Assembly: GCA_031258195.1 (NCBI GenBank)
Contig: JAIRNF010000024.1
Span: 1-64,000 of the forward strand
Length of the DNA: 64,000 bases
Direction: 5' to 3'
DNA from: Prevotellaceae bacterium
Lineage (GTDB): Bacteria > Bacteroidota > Bacteroidia > Bacteroidales > UBA932
Shown piece after piece: positions 1-8,635 of this stretch; the first letter of the stretch is position 1, and each line of letters opens with the position of its first letter. A program made the position numbers and the translations under genes. The notes below the pieces were generated by a model that saw only the letters and a list, made by a program, of their open reading frames with translations, was not told where the DNA came from and did no database searches.

Positions 1-1
1 A

Positions 2-106
2 GCGGACACCTCTCAAAATGTCGGCGTAGGGCGGGATTATTTGCAAGCTCACGACAAATCGCTAACTTTAAAATCGCAATCTGACAATTTTCAACAACCC
101 ATATAA
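2..106 (+). other. possible 3' end of an unidentified plus-strand gene
   Basis: The frame starting at base 2 is open for 34 codons and stops at TAA 104-106. The predicted tail looks mildly protein-like (ends DNFQQPI), but I recognise no family and the other plus frames close early. The hairpin at 147-180 could serve as its terminator as well as that of infB on the other strand. The piece is too short to decide whether it is coding; bases 107-146 show nothing. Confidence 0.15.
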
Positions 107-146
107 AGCAACTGTCAGACCAAGTCGTGACTATTACATATAAAAA

Positions 147-180
147 GAAAAGAGCCATAGATTATTCTACGGCTCTTTTC
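147..180 (-). terminator. intrinsic terminator after infB, possibly bidirectional
   Basis: The 10-bp arms 147-156 (gaaaagagcc) and 171-180 (ggctcttttc) are perfectly complementary. An inner TAGA/TCTA helix extends the stem after one mismatch. Read on the minus strand, the stem is followed by a T-rich run. It lies 15 nt beyond the infB stop codon, and the U-rich arms could also stop plus-strand transcription. Confidence 0.85.
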
Positions 181-194
181 TCTTCGTATTTATT

Positions 195-3122
195 TTATAA
201 ATTTCTTTTTACCTCTACCATTTCGTATGCTTCAACAATATCGCCAACCTTAATATCGTTAAAGTTCTCGATATTCAATCCGCATTCGTAGCCGGCATTT
301 ACTTCTTTTACATCGTCTTTAAAACGCTTAAGCGAACCAAGCGTTCCAGTATAAACTACAATACCATCTCGAATTACACGCACCTTTGAATTACGTGTAA
401 TTTTACCTTCACGAACCATACAACCTGCAATCGTTCCAACCTTTGATATCTTAAAGGTCTCGAGTACTTCTACACTAGCGGTAATTTCTTCTTTAACCTC
501 GGGGGCAAGCATACCTTCAATACCATCCTTAACCTCGTTGATAGCATCGTAGATAACCGAATATAAGCGAATTTCAATTTCTTCTTGTTCTGCTAACCTA
601 CGGGCGCTTGCCGAAGGACGAACCTGGAAACCAATAATAATAGCATTAGATGCAGCAGCTAATGTTACATCCGATTCGGAGATAGCACCTACCGCCTTGT
701 GGATTACGTTAACTTGTACTTCGTCGTTAGACAGCTTGATAAGTGAATCAGACAGAGCTTCGATAGAACCGTCAACATCTCCCTTAACAATGATATTAAG
801 CTCTTTAAAGTTACCAATTGCAATACGACGCCCAATTTCTTCAAGTGTAATATGTTTTTGTGTACGTAAGCCTTGTATGCGTAGTAACTGCTCTCGTTTG
901 TTTGCTAAATCTTTTGCTTCTCGCTCATCGTCAAGCACGTTGAACGTTTCACCTGCAGCAGGGGCGCCATTCAAGCCCAATACAAGTACCGGGGTTGACG
1001 GACCTGCCTTTTCTACGCGTTGTCCACGCTCATTGAACATTGCCTTTACACGACCGGTATAGCTTCCTGATAGCATAACATCTCCAACTTTTAGCGTACC
1101 ATTTTGAACTAATACGGTAGCAACATATCCACGACCTTTATCCAAAGACGATTCAATAACGCTACCTGTGGCATTCTTATCTGGGTTTGCCTTCAGCTCT
1201 AACAAGTCAGCTTCAAGTAGTACTTTTTCTAGTAGTTTTTCAACGTTTAAACCTTTCTTTGCTGATATTTCTTGTGATTGATACTTCCCACCCCAGTCTT
1301 CTACAAGAAGGTTCATTTGAGCCAGCTGTTCTTTAATTTTCTCAGAATCAGCACCGGGTTTATCAATCTTATTAATGGCGAATACCATTGGTACACCAGC
1401 TGCCATAGCATGGTTGATAGCTTCTTTTGTTTGGGGCATCACAGCATCGTCGGCAGCAACAATAATAATAGCTACGTCGGTAATCTTTGCTCCACGTGCA
1501 CGCATAGCTGTAAATGCCTCGTGACCAGGGGTGTCAAGAAATGTAATGCGCCGTCCATCAGACATTTTTACGTTATATGCACCAATATGTTGCGTAATAC
1601 CTCCGGCTTCGCCTGCAATTACGTTTGCTTTACGGATATAGTCGAGTAATGATGTTTTACCATGGTCAACGTGTCCCATCACGGTAACAACGGGAGGGCG
1701 AGGTTGTAAATCTTCTTCCGAATCTTCTTCTTCTTTAATTGCATCCTGAATGTCAACGCTTACAAAGTTTACCTTATAGCCGAACTCTTCTGCAACAATA
1801 GTTAAAGCTTCTGCATCTAAACGTTGGTTGATAGATACCATTAAACCAAGATTCATGCAGGCTTCTATAACTTTTGTAACCGGAGCATCCATCATGGTGG
1901 CGAGTTCATTTACTGTTACAAACTCAGTAATTTCGAGCGTATTACCTTGTTGTATTTGACGTTCTTGCTCTTCAGTTATTCGTTGGCTAACAGCGTTGCG
2001 TTTTTCTCTACGGTATTTAGAGCTCTTTGTTTTTCCTTTTCCTGCAGTAAGGCGAGCCAATGTTTCTTTTACCTGACGTTGTACAGCTTCCTCATCTACT
2101 TTTTGTCGTACAGGCTTAAAATTCGGCTTATTGTTCTTTTTATTTTTTCCGGCGTTTGTGCTTTGCTCTTTCTTAGCATCGCTAACGCTTGCTTCGATAT
2201 TTACTTTTTTATCTTTCTTTATGCGCTTCCGCTTTTTCTTTTCTTTATCTGTAGAAGAATTGTTTTCTTTCTTTGTAGCAAACTGACTAAGATCAACCTT
2301 CATACCCTCAACAATAGTAGGACCTGAAAGTTTCTCAATTTTAGTAGGAATAAATTCAGCCTCTTTTTGTTTTGTTGCCTGCTGCGATTCTGTATTATCA
2401 GCAATGAGGTCTGAAAGCTTAATGTCTGCAGGCTTTTCTTCTATAGCTTTTGGAGTTGCTTCTTTTGTCGGTTTTTCTTCTTCTTTCTTCTTTTTAACCT
2501 CTTTCTTTGGTTTATCTTCTGCTTCTTTTTGTTTTGCTTTAGGTTTTTTATTAAGAGCGTCAAGATCAATCTTATCTATAACTTTTGGACCTTTTAGATG
2601 TTCGGCTTCTACCTTAATTTCTTCTGGTTTTTCTTCCTTTTTCTTTTGAGGTTCTTCTTGCTTAACCGTTTCTTTGGCTGGCTCTTCTTGACTTGTTTTT
2701 GCTTTTTTAGCAACGGTCTTCTTTTCTTCTTTTTCCTTTTCTGCTTTCTTTTTCTTACCAGAAGCAGCATCGAGATCAATTCTATCAACTATCTTTATTG
2801 ACGGGGCTTCTACGGTAGTAACTTTAATCGTAATTTCCTTTTCTTCTTCGGGATCTTCTACCTCTTTCTGCTTGCTATCATCTAAAGATACATCTTCTTG
2901 AACAGCACGAATGCCTTTCAAGTTAACTTTCTTAGCAGCTTCCTTTAGGTCGTGTTCGCTGCCAAATTCTTTAGCAGCCAAGGCATACGCCTCAGAAGAT
3001 ATTTTAGCATTAGGGTTAGCATCAACTTCGATACCTTTCTTATTCAAGAAATCTACTAAGGTTGATATACCTATGTTAAACTCTTTTACTACTTTACTAA
3101 TTCTTATATTGGCTTGTGACAT
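195..3122 (-). CDS. infB: translation initiation factor IF-2
   Basis: GTPase that brings initiator tRNA to the 30S subunit and promotes 50S joining in the cytoplasm. The 975-residue product starts with an IF2_N helical domain (about 1-55). A very Lys/Glu/Pro-rich linker (about 85-370) follows, then a second IF2_N-like segment (about 390-445). The GTPase core has G1 GHVDHGKT at 483, G3 DTPGH at 530 and G4 NKID at 584; domains II-IV follow. The long charged linker is common in Bacteroidota IF-2 and explains the many spurious antisense open frames here. It is the last gene of the rimP-nusA-infB operon, 61 nt after nusA, and the hairpin at 147-180 ends the transcript. Confidence 0.98.
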   Translation of the reverse strand: MSQANIRISKVVKEFNIGISTLVDFLNKKGIEVDANPNAKISSEAYALAAKEFGSEHDLKEAAKKVNLKGIRAVQEDVSLDDSKQKEVEDPEEEKEITIKVTTVEAPSIKIVDRIDLDAASGKKKKAEKEKEEKKTVAKKAKTSQEEPAKETVKQEEPQKKKEEKPEEIKVEAEHLKGPKVIDKIDLDALNKKPKAKQKEAEDKPKKEVKKKKEEEKPTKEATPKAIEEKPADIKLSDLIADNTESQQATKQKEAEFIPTKIEKLSGPTIVEGMKVDLSQFATKKENNSSTDKEKKKRKRIKKDKKVNIEASVSDAKKEQSTNAGKNKKNNKPNFKPVRQKVDEEAVQRQVKETLARLTAGKGKTKSSKYRREKRNAVSQRITEEQERQIQQGNTLEITEFVTVNELATMMDAPVTKVIEACMNLGLMVSINQRLDAEALTIVAEEFGYKVNFVSVDIQDAIKEEEDSEEDLQPRPPVVTVMGHVDHGKTSLLDYIRKANVIAGEAGGITQHIGAYNVKMSDGRRITFLDTPGHEAFTAMRARGAKITDVAIIIVAADDAVMPQTKEAINHAMAAGVPMVFAINKIDKPGADSEKIKEQLAQMNLLVEDWGGKYQSQEISAKKGLNVEKLLEKVLLEADLLELKANPDKNATGSVIESSLDKGRGYVATVLVQNGTLKVGDVMLSGSYTGRVKAMFNERGQRVEKAGPSTPVLVLGLNGAPAAGETFNVLDDEREAKDLANKREQLLRIQGLRTQKHITLEEIGRRIAIGNFKELNIIVKGDVDGSIEALSDSLIKLSNDEVQVNVIHKAVGAISESDVTLAAASNAIIIGFQVRPSASARRLAEQEEIEIRLYSVIYDAINEVKDGIEGMLAPEVKEEITASVEVLETFKISKVGTIAGCMVREGKITRNSKVRVIRDGIVVYTGTLGSLKRFKDDVKEVNAGYECGLNIENFNDIKVGDIVEAYEMVEVKRNL

Positions 3123-3183
3123 ACTTGCGCCCCTAATTAATTGTGTGAATTTTCTGTTGGTGGTTTCTTACTTCGCTTGAATG

Positions 3184-4419
3184 CTACTCAAATTCTGATT
3201 TTAGAATGTTTACAATTTCGTTAACCGTTTCTTCTTCCAAGTCTGTACGATTAATCAGATCTTCAACTGATAGATTTAATACGCTCTTAGCTGTATCAAG
3301 ACCTACAGATTTAAGAACGTCAATAACCCAGCTGTCAATTTCGTCTGCGAATTCATCGATACTTACATCTTCCTCGTCTTCAGCCTCTGCTGTTTCACGA
3401 TATACATCAATTTCGTATCCAACCAGCTGGCTTGCCAGCTTAATATTTAATCCGCCTTTACCAATAGCAAGGGAAACTTCGCTTGGTTGAAGGTAAACAT
3501 TAGCACGCTTATTTTCCTCATCAATTTGTATAGACGATATTTTTGCGGGATTTAAGGCGCGCTGAATGTATAGCTGTAAGTTGGTTGTATAGTTGATAAC
3601 ATCTATATTTTCGTTGCGCAATTCACGAACAATGCTGTGGATACGAGAACCTTTAATACCAACACATGCACCAACGGGGTCTATACGGTCGTCATACGAT
3701 TCTACAGCAATCTTTGCTCGTTCGCCGGGTGCTCGAACAATCTTCTTTATGGTAATTAATCCGTCGAAAATTTCAGGAACTTCTTGCTCGAATAGTCTTT
3801 CAAGGAAAGTAGGAGATGTACGCGAAAGAATAATTACCGGAGTATTATTCTTCATCTCTACTCTTGCAACAATAGCACGAACGGTATCACCTTTACGGAA
3901 AAAGTCCGAAGGTATCTGCTCCGATTTAGGAAGTATCAGCTCGTTTTCTTCATCATCAAGAACAAGTACTTCTTTTTTCCATGCCTGATAGACTTCTGCC
4001 ATAACAATCTCTCCGATTCTTTCTTTATACTTGTTGTAGAGGTTAGTTTTTTCTAAATCCATTATTCGTCCGGCAAGGTTCTGGCGAAGCGCCAGAATAT
4101 TACGACGACCAAAATCGCCAAGCTTAACTTCTTCTGTAACTTCTTCGCCAATTTCGTACGAATCATCAATGCGTTGGGCATCTTCTAGCGAAATCTGTAA
4201 AATAGGATCTTCCACTTCTTCCACAACCTCGCGATTACGCCAAATCTCAAAGTCGCCCTTATCAATATTAATAATAATGTCGAAGTTGTCGGAAGATCCA
4301 TAGATTTTTGTTAGCAGATTACGGAATACCTCTTCCAGTACACCCATCATTGTTGGACGGTCGATATTCTTTAGCTCTTTAAATTCCGAAAACGTGTCGA
4401 TTAAGTTCATATTTTCCAT
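3184..4419 (-). CDS. nusA: transcription termination/antitermination factor NusA
   Basis: Binds RNA polymerase and nascent RNA to control pausing, termination and rRNA antitermination. I place the start at 4419 (MENMNLIDTFSEFKELKNID), giving 411 residues. The open frame runs back to 4467, but that would overlap rimP and adds residues absent from relatives as I recall them; the Met three codons later is an alternative. Domains in order are the N-terminal polymerase-binding domain (about 1-125), S1 (about 130-200) and two KH domains (about 220-345, with GIKGSRI and AIGKGGLN loops). A short acidic tail follows, without the full pair of AR repeats seen in Escherichia coli. It lies between rimP and infB, the classic operon order. 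Confidence 0.96.
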   Translation of the reverse strand: MENMNLIDTFSEFKELKNIDRPTMMGVLEEVFRNLLTKIYGSSDNFDIIINIDKGDFEIWRNREVVEEVEDPILQISLEDAQRIDDSYEIGEEVTEEVKLGDFGRRNILALRQNLAGRIMDLEKTNLYNKYKERIGEIVMAEVYQAWKKEVLVLDDEENELILPKSEQIPSDFFRKGDTVRAIVARVEMKNNTPVIILSRTSPTFLERLFEQEVPEIFDGLITIKKIVRAPGERAKIAVESYDDRIDPVGACVGIKGSRIHSIVRELRNENIDVINYTTNLQLYIQRALNPAKISSIQIDEENKRANVYLQPSEVSLAIGKGGLNIKLASQLVGYEIDVYRETAEAEDEEDVSIDEFADEIDSWVIDVLKSVGLDTAKSVLNLSVEDLINRTDLEEETVNEIVNILKSEFE

Positions 4420-4456
4420 ATTACGATTTGTTCCTGTTTCTTGATTTGTCGCATGC

Positions 4457-4924
4457 CTATTTAACATGTACTACTACTTTAGTAGATTTAATATCATCTA
4501 AGTTCCATTTTTCGGTTCTAACAACCGTTTGTTTACGTTTTTTTCCTTCTATTAGCTCTTTGACTTCGTAATCTATGGTAATGGCTGAGTCTGTTGCATT
4601 ACGAAGTATTCCGGTCTTTTTTTGTCCGTTTATTAAAATAACCTCAATCTCTTTTCCAATATTTTTTTCATACTGCTTCAATATCTTCAACGGCTCGCTT
4701 AGACCGGAAGAAGCGACCATTAGCTCGTAGTCCTCTTCTTCGCGATTCATATTATCTTCTAAAAAACGGCTAACGCATACGCAATCATCAACGCTAACGC
4801 CTGTAGGACTATCTAATGATACTTCAATACGATTATCCGGGGTTACGATTACCTCTACAAGAAACATGTCGCGACCCTTAATTGCTTGCTCTACAAGCTG
4901 TGCTACATCGTTGGTTTTAATCAT
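4457..4924 (-). CDS. rimP: ribosome maturation factor RimP
   Basis: Small-subunit assembly factor needed for 30S maturation. The product is 155 residues with the usual N-terminal alpha/beta domain, including the conserved stretch around residues 40-60 (VDDCVCVSRFLEDNM), and a C-terminal SH3-like barrel ending in IKSTKVVV. It is the first gene of the rimP-nusA-infB operon. A strong promoter lies at 5002-5033, and about 70 nt of structured leader separate it from the ATG at 4924. The 37-nt gap to the chosen nusA start fits co-transcription. Confidence 0.94.
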   Translation of the reverse strand: MIKTNDVAQLVEQAIKGRDMFLVEVIVTPDNRIEVSLDSPTGVSVDDCVCVSRFLEDNMNREEEDYELMVASSGLSEPLKILKQYEKNIGKEIEVILINGQKKTGILRNATDSAITIDYEVKELIEGKKRKQTVVRTEKWNLDDIKSTKVVVHVK

Positions 4925-4944
4925 CTAGCATCATTTTACGAAGG

Positions 4945-4995
4945 AAGGGGACTCTTGTCCCCTTACCGCCCATTTGCTGCCCTTGGGCGGCAAAT
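4945..4995 (-). promoter_or_regulatory. structured 5' leader of rimP-nusA-infB
   Basis: The region between the predicted start site (about 4996) and the rimP ATG contains three pairings. Arms 4972-4982 and 4985-4995 form an 11-bp helix with one G-U pair and a tight loop. Arms 4966-4971 and 4985-4990 (CCGCCC/GGGCGG) form a competing helix that shares the 5' strand. Arms 4945-4952 and 4957-4964 (AAGGGGAC/GTCCCCTT) form a perfect 8-bp hairpin with a TCTT loop. No U-tract follows the last stem, so it is not a plain terminator. Regulation by NusA, a ribosomal protein or temperature is inference only. Confidence 0.5.
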
Positions 4996-5001
4996 TCAGT
5001 G

Positions 5002-5033
5002 CAAATGTATAACTGAAACGGCTAACTTCCAAA
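5002..5033 (-). promoter_or_regulatory. promoter of rimP-nusA-infB
   Basis: On the minus strand, TTTG (5033-5030), a 20-nt spacer and TACATTTG (5009-5002) match the Bacteroidota housekeeping promoter TTTG-N19-21-TAnnTTTG exactly. Transcription should start near 4996. Confidence 0.8.
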
Positions 5034-5102
5034 TTTTCAAGCATGTTTTTATAAAAAAGGCTTAGCTAAGAGGTTTTAATAAGCCTACCAGCCGAAAATT
5101 TG

Positions 5103-5110
5103 TACATTTG
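5103..5110 (+). promoter_or_regulatory. -7 box upstream of the esterase gene
   Basis: TACATTTG matches TAnnTTTG and lies 24 nt before the ATG at 5135. No good TTTG is found 19-21 nt upstream (only a T-run at 5074-5077), so the -33 element is weak or absent. Confidence 0.5.
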
Positions 5111-5134
5111 TTCTGAAACTAATACGAAAGGACT

Positions 5135-5968
5135 ATGCGTAAGCTACTTTTATTACTTGCATCATTGGTATTTTTTGTTGGTATAGGCTATGCCGCTAAA
5201 GTTGATTCCTTATTAACTCGCAGCAATGTGATGAATAAGGGTATAAAGGCAGTTGTGGTAACGCCTGATAGTTATTCTGCAGCAAACCATCTTCCTGTTG
5301 TTTATCTACTCCATGGGCATGGCGATGTGTCGGGTGGCGGTTGGTTTAAGAGAAATACCAATTTTGAGCTGCTAGCAGATGTTCATAACGTTATTATTGT
5401 TTTGCCTGATGGGGGGTACGATAGCTGGTATTTTGATAGCCCTATAGATAAAGCGTGTCAGTATGAATCGTACATTATAAAGGAACTTATCCCCTTTATC
5501 GACAATAATTACAGCACTATTGCGAAGAAAGAGGGGAGGGGTATTACTGGTCTTAGCATGGGCGGGCATGGAGCGTTATATCTTGCAATTCGGCATCAGG
5601 ATATGTTCTGTGTGGCAGGCAGCATGAGTGGCGGAGTTGATATCAGACCATTTCCCGGCAATTGGGGGATTATTAAACGCTTGGGTAACTATGATGAATA
5701 TCCTGAGCGATGGGAACAAAATACCATAATGAGTATGCTGCATTTAATCAAGCCAAAATCTTTAGGGTTAATTATTGATTGTGGCACAGACGATTTTTTT
5801 TACGAAATAAACTGTAAGCTGCATAGTGAGTTAGAATACCGTAATATTCCGCATGATTTTATTTCTCGATCAGGTGGACACGGCTGGGATTATTGGGCAA
5901 ATGCTATAAAGTATCAAATGCTGTATATGGCAGAGCATTTTAAAAATGTAGCAAAGGAAAAAAAGTAG
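5135..5968 (+). CDS. secreted esterase, alpha/beta hydrolase (putative esterase family PF00756)
   Basis: Predicted exported serine esterase of the esterase D / feruloyl-esterase-like group; the true substrate is unknown. Residues 1-20 form a signal peptide (MRKLLLLLASLVFFVGIGYA). The mature domain has the oxyanion-hole region VVYLLHGHGD. The nucleophile elbow GLSMGGHG places the catalytic Ser at 141. CGTDDFF gives the likely acid Asp219 or Asp220, and SGGHGW gives the catalytic His249. At 277 residues it is a single-domain enzyme without a carbohydrate-binding module. Acyl-carbohydrate or peptide-ester hydrolysis in the periplasm is plausible. It is transcribed divergently from rimP. Confidence 0.85.
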   Translation: MRKLLLLLASLVFFVGIGYAAKVDSLLTRSNVMNKGIKAVVVTPDSYSAANHLPVVYLLHGHGDVSGGGWFKRNTNFELLADVHNVIIVLPDGGYDSWYFDSPIDKACQYESYIIKELIPFIDNNYSTIAKKEGRGITGLSMGGHGALYLAIRHQDMFCVAGSMSGGVDIRPFPGNWGIIKRLGNYDEYPERWEQNTIMSMLHLIKPKSLGLIIDCGTDDFFYEINCKLHSELEYRNIPHDFISRSGGHGWDYWANAIKYQMLYMAEHFKNVAKEKK

Positions 5969-5980
5969 CTTAATATAACT

Positions 5981-7019
5981 ATGGCAAATACTACTAACGG
6001 TAATTCATCTATTTTTGGATCGGAATAGTTGCTGTTGGTATTATGTACTTTATAACAGACTCTATAGGACTTTCTATTATTATTGCACTTGCTGTTTTAT
6101 TCCTCATTTGGTTGCTTAAGGGTACAAATAAGCAAGCTCAACAGCAACAGACGCAAGAGGTAGCAAAAGAATATACTTTTGATTTTGATGCGCTAAGCAG
6201 CACATATAAATTAGCTGTTAAGGTAACAATTTAACTACTTCTTTGCCTATAAAAGTATTGGTAATAACGGGTTGGAGTTTTACTGTGCCGAAGATGAGCT
6301 GGATGGTTATCGCTTTTCTTTTTGGGTAGATTATGCAATTGAAAATACTTCTTTGGATAAATCCGTTCGAGTAAAAGATGGTGATATAATTTTGTAATGT
6401 TTACATATCATTTATTAAAGGGAGGTCATTTGGATACGAAAAATTTCCGATTAGTGCATCAATTAATGGGGTCGTTTCGGAATTTCTGGCAGAGACATTG
6501 CAAAAAGGAAGTACACTTTTTAAAATTAAAGGAACGAATCTTGTCGGGGTAGAAGAAATTGTTGAGGTACAAGATACTCCTATGGAAAAGGTGTTCTTTC
6601 TTGAAGACGTTGTTGATGATGTCGTAGTTCCCGACGGAGATAAAGAAATAGTAGTAGAAAATCTGGACGATGTATTAAAATGGGATATGCCAGATGTTGA
6701 TGATATTGATATGCCGGAGGAAGAAGATAATTCTGACTTTGATACTTCTGTTACTTATCATGCAACCATTACCAATTTATCGGATTTTGATTGGTGTAGT
6801 TTTAAAGCGATTTGTTACTCGAGTGCAGATAGCGCTAAGCAAGAGGTAAAAGATATAGGTAATGTAAAGATTGGAGCAAAGACTTTGCTATCTTCGCGCT
6901 ATGATATGTTTTACCTTGAGGGCGAAGATGCATACGGAACAAAAAGGCGTTTCCGACCGTTTATAATAGAGAAAGATAGCGATATTACAATTACAACCAT
7001 TTTTGCGGAACGTGGTTAA
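5981..7019 (+). pseudogene. frameshifted membrane-anchored gene with a lipoyl-like segment
   Basis: A single gene appears split over three frames. The ATG at 5981 reads MANTTNGNSSIFG and stops at 6026. The frame resumes near 6028 (IVAVGIMYFITDS) with a transmembrane helix (SIIIALAVLFLIWLL) and stops at 6232. The next frame (6227-6397) reads FNYFFAYKSIGNNGLEFYCAED and stops at TAA 6395. The last piece is open from 6390 to 7019 and contains PISASINGVVSEFLAETLQK, which resembles a biotinyl/lipoyl-type beta-hairpin, then an acidic low-complexity stretch and a beta-rich tail. Each break is a 1-2 base shift with coherent protein on both sides, so decay of one gene of roughly 340 codons is the simplest reading. 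I do not recognise the family. Sequencing error is unlikely because the neighbours are intact. Confidence 0.75.
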
Positions 7020-7051
7020 CTATAGGTGGCTATTCACTAAACAATTTTAGT

Positions 7052-7492
7052 ATGATAAACATTAGAGAGGCAAAAGACGAAGACTTGCCAATTATGTATG
7101 ACTTGCTTAAAGAGTTCGCCGAATATTTGGATGAGTCTGATAGAATGACTATCAGTTTAGATCATTTTATCGAATGTAAAGATCTATACAAGTGCTTGCT
7201 TGCAGAGACTACAGAAGATAAAGAAATAATAGGTTGTACGTTATTTTACTATATTTTCGACTCTTGGACAGGCAAGATGGTATATATAGATGACTTATAT
7301 GTAAAAGAAGAGTTTAGGGGGCATGCCGTTGGTAAGTTAATGATGAGTGCTTTGATTGCTATGGCTAAACAGAATAAATGTAATAAAATAGAGTGGGCCG
7401 TTCGCGAAAATAACAACGGTGCAATTGAATTCTATCGGGATTTTGGTGCAAATGTTGGCGACGACAGGTTAAACTGTTCAATAGAGTTGTAG
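7052..7492 (+). CDS. GNAT-family N-acetyltransferase
   Basis: Cytoplasmic acetyl-CoA-dependent acetyltransferase of 146 residues with a complete single GNAT fold. The start INIREAKDEDLPIMYDLLKEFAEY is typical. The acetyl-CoA pyrophosphate-binding motif A is VKEEFRGHAVGKLMM (about 87-101, RGxxxG). The end has VRENNNGAIEFYRDFGA, the conserved N...A..FY.. motif. It resembles small diamine/amino-acid acetyltransferases, but the substrate cannot be read from sequence. It stands alone, 32 nt after the decayed gene and facing the transporter gene across the palindromic repeat. Confidence 0.87.
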   Translation: MINIREAKDEDLPIMYDLLKEFAEYLDESDRMTISLDHFIECKDLYKCLLAETTEDKEIIGCTLFYYIFDSWTGKMVYIDDLYVKEEFRGHAVGKLMMSALIAMAKQNKCNKIEWAVRENNNGAIEFYRDFGANVGDDRLNCSIEL

Positions 7493-7516
7493 GGCTATAA
7501 AAATATATCCATCGTT

Positions 7517-7585
7517 TCGAGCGAAGCGAGAAATTTCTTAAATCGCAGTAGCGCGCTGAATAATGAGATTTCTCGCTTCGCTCGA
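7517..7585. repeat. long inverted repeat, dispersed palindromic element
   Basis: Arms 7517-7534 and 7568-7585 (tcgagcgaagcgagaaat and its exact reverse complement) are 18 bp each around a 33-nt loop. The element lies between two convergent genes and could end both transcripts, although neither side has a strong T-tract. A related single arm occurs at 49230-49250, which indicates a dispersed intergenic repeat family. Confidence 0.75.
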
Positions 7586-7622
7586 CACGACGGATTTTGG
7601 TTTATAATGCTTTAAACCGCTT

Positions 7623-8633
7623 TCAGCTTTTCGTTATCTTTTTTAAATCATTTCGAGCCATACTTCTAACTATAACGTTTACAACCATTAGCTGTAAAGC
7701 ATGGTATAGCATTAACGGAAGTAAAATAATCCCAACGGATGTCAAGTTAGGGAATAGCACTTTAGACATCACCGTTCCGTGTACCAACGATTTTTTCGAA
7801 CCGCAAAATAAGGTGGTTATTTTGTCTTCTCTATTAAAATGCAAGGCTTTACATACTATATAGATAATTCCATATATCAGGAAGAAGAATGCGATCATTG
7901 CCATCCCAAGTAATATAATATTCCATAAGCTAAAACCGCTAAACATATTGTTGGCAAACGATTCGCAGAATGAGCAGTATATAATTATCACAATTATAGT
8001 TTGATCGAACAGTTGAAGAGCCTTGCTATACTTTTCCAATATCCAACCGAATTTTCGGTTTAGTAGCATTCCTAGTATCGCGGGAACAAATACCTGAAGA
8101 ACTAAAGTGAGGATGACATGTCCTAAATCCGCACTGCCACTTGTGGTTAAGAATATACCCATCCATAAAGGAGTAATAAGTACACCAATAATAGCAGATA
8201 TACTTGCGTTGAATATAGCAGCAGGAATGTTGCCTTTTGCAATAGATACCATTACTACCGACGATGATACGGTAGAGGGTAGGCTGGCAAGAAAGAAAAA
8301 GCCCAACCATAGAAGATTGCTTGCTTTACCGCCTGCCGTAAACATTACTATCAATGCGATGATAGGAAAGAGAACAAAAGTGGCTAGCTGTACAACTATA
8401 TGTAAACGCCAGTTAGAAAGCCCTGCCTGTAGTTTTTGGGGATTTAACTTTAGCCCATAGAAAAAGAATATGATAGAAATGCCGTAATTCCCGATGTTAT
8501 TAAGTGGTATAACACCGCCGTAAATACCCGGTTCACTCCAAAAAGAAGCCATAACCACGACAGAAACAAGGGTTAATAGAAAACCATCAAGCCCTGCATT
8601 TTTTAGCGTTGTAAGTAAGAGTTGCCTTGCCAT
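7623..8633 (-). CDS. bile acid:sodium symporter family protein (SBF-like, YfeH type)
   Basis: Inner-membrane transporter of 336 residues with about ten hydrophobic segments and the SBF-like conserved elements FFFYGLKL near residue 60 and LASLPSTVSSSVVMVSIAKGN near 115-135, the discontinuous-helix region. Members of this branch take up small organic anions; bile-acid transport should not be assumed from the family name. It is the last gene of a three-gene minus-strand operon, starting 2 nt after the PAP2 stop codon. Confidence 0.82.
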   Translation of the reverse strand: MARQLLLTTLKNAGLDGFLLTLVSVVVMASFWSEPGIYGGVIPLNNIGNYGISIIFFFYGLKLNPQKLQAGLSNWRLHIVVQLATFVLFPIIALIVMFTAGGKASNLLWLGFFFLASLPSTVSSSVVMVSIAKGNIPAAIFNASISAIIGVLITPLWMGIFLTTSGSADLGHVILTLVLQVFVPAILGMLLNRKFGWILEKYSKALQLFDQTIIVIIIYCSFCESFANNMFSGFSLWNIILLGMAMIAFFFLIYGIIYIVCKALHFNREDKITTLFCGSKKSLVHGTVMSKVLFPNLTSVGIILLPLMLYHALQLMVVNVIVRSMARNDLKKITKS

Positions 8634-8635
8634 AA

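Noticed and set aside
1947..3180. Several plus-strand open frames opposite the infB linker
   Set aside because: They are rich in Phe, Leu and Ser because they read the complement of Lys/Glu-rich codons. infB is a certain gene on the other strand.
4945..4964. The perfect AAGGGGAC/GTCCCCTT hairpin as a terminator
   Set aside because: It is not followed by a U-run on either strand, and it lies inside the rimP leader between promoter and ATG.
6498..7019. The last fragment as an independent 173-residue gene from a TTG start
   Set aside because: The same frame continues upstream without a stop to 6390 with coherent sequence, and the TTG lies inside the lipoyl-like motif. It is a piece of the larger decayed gene.
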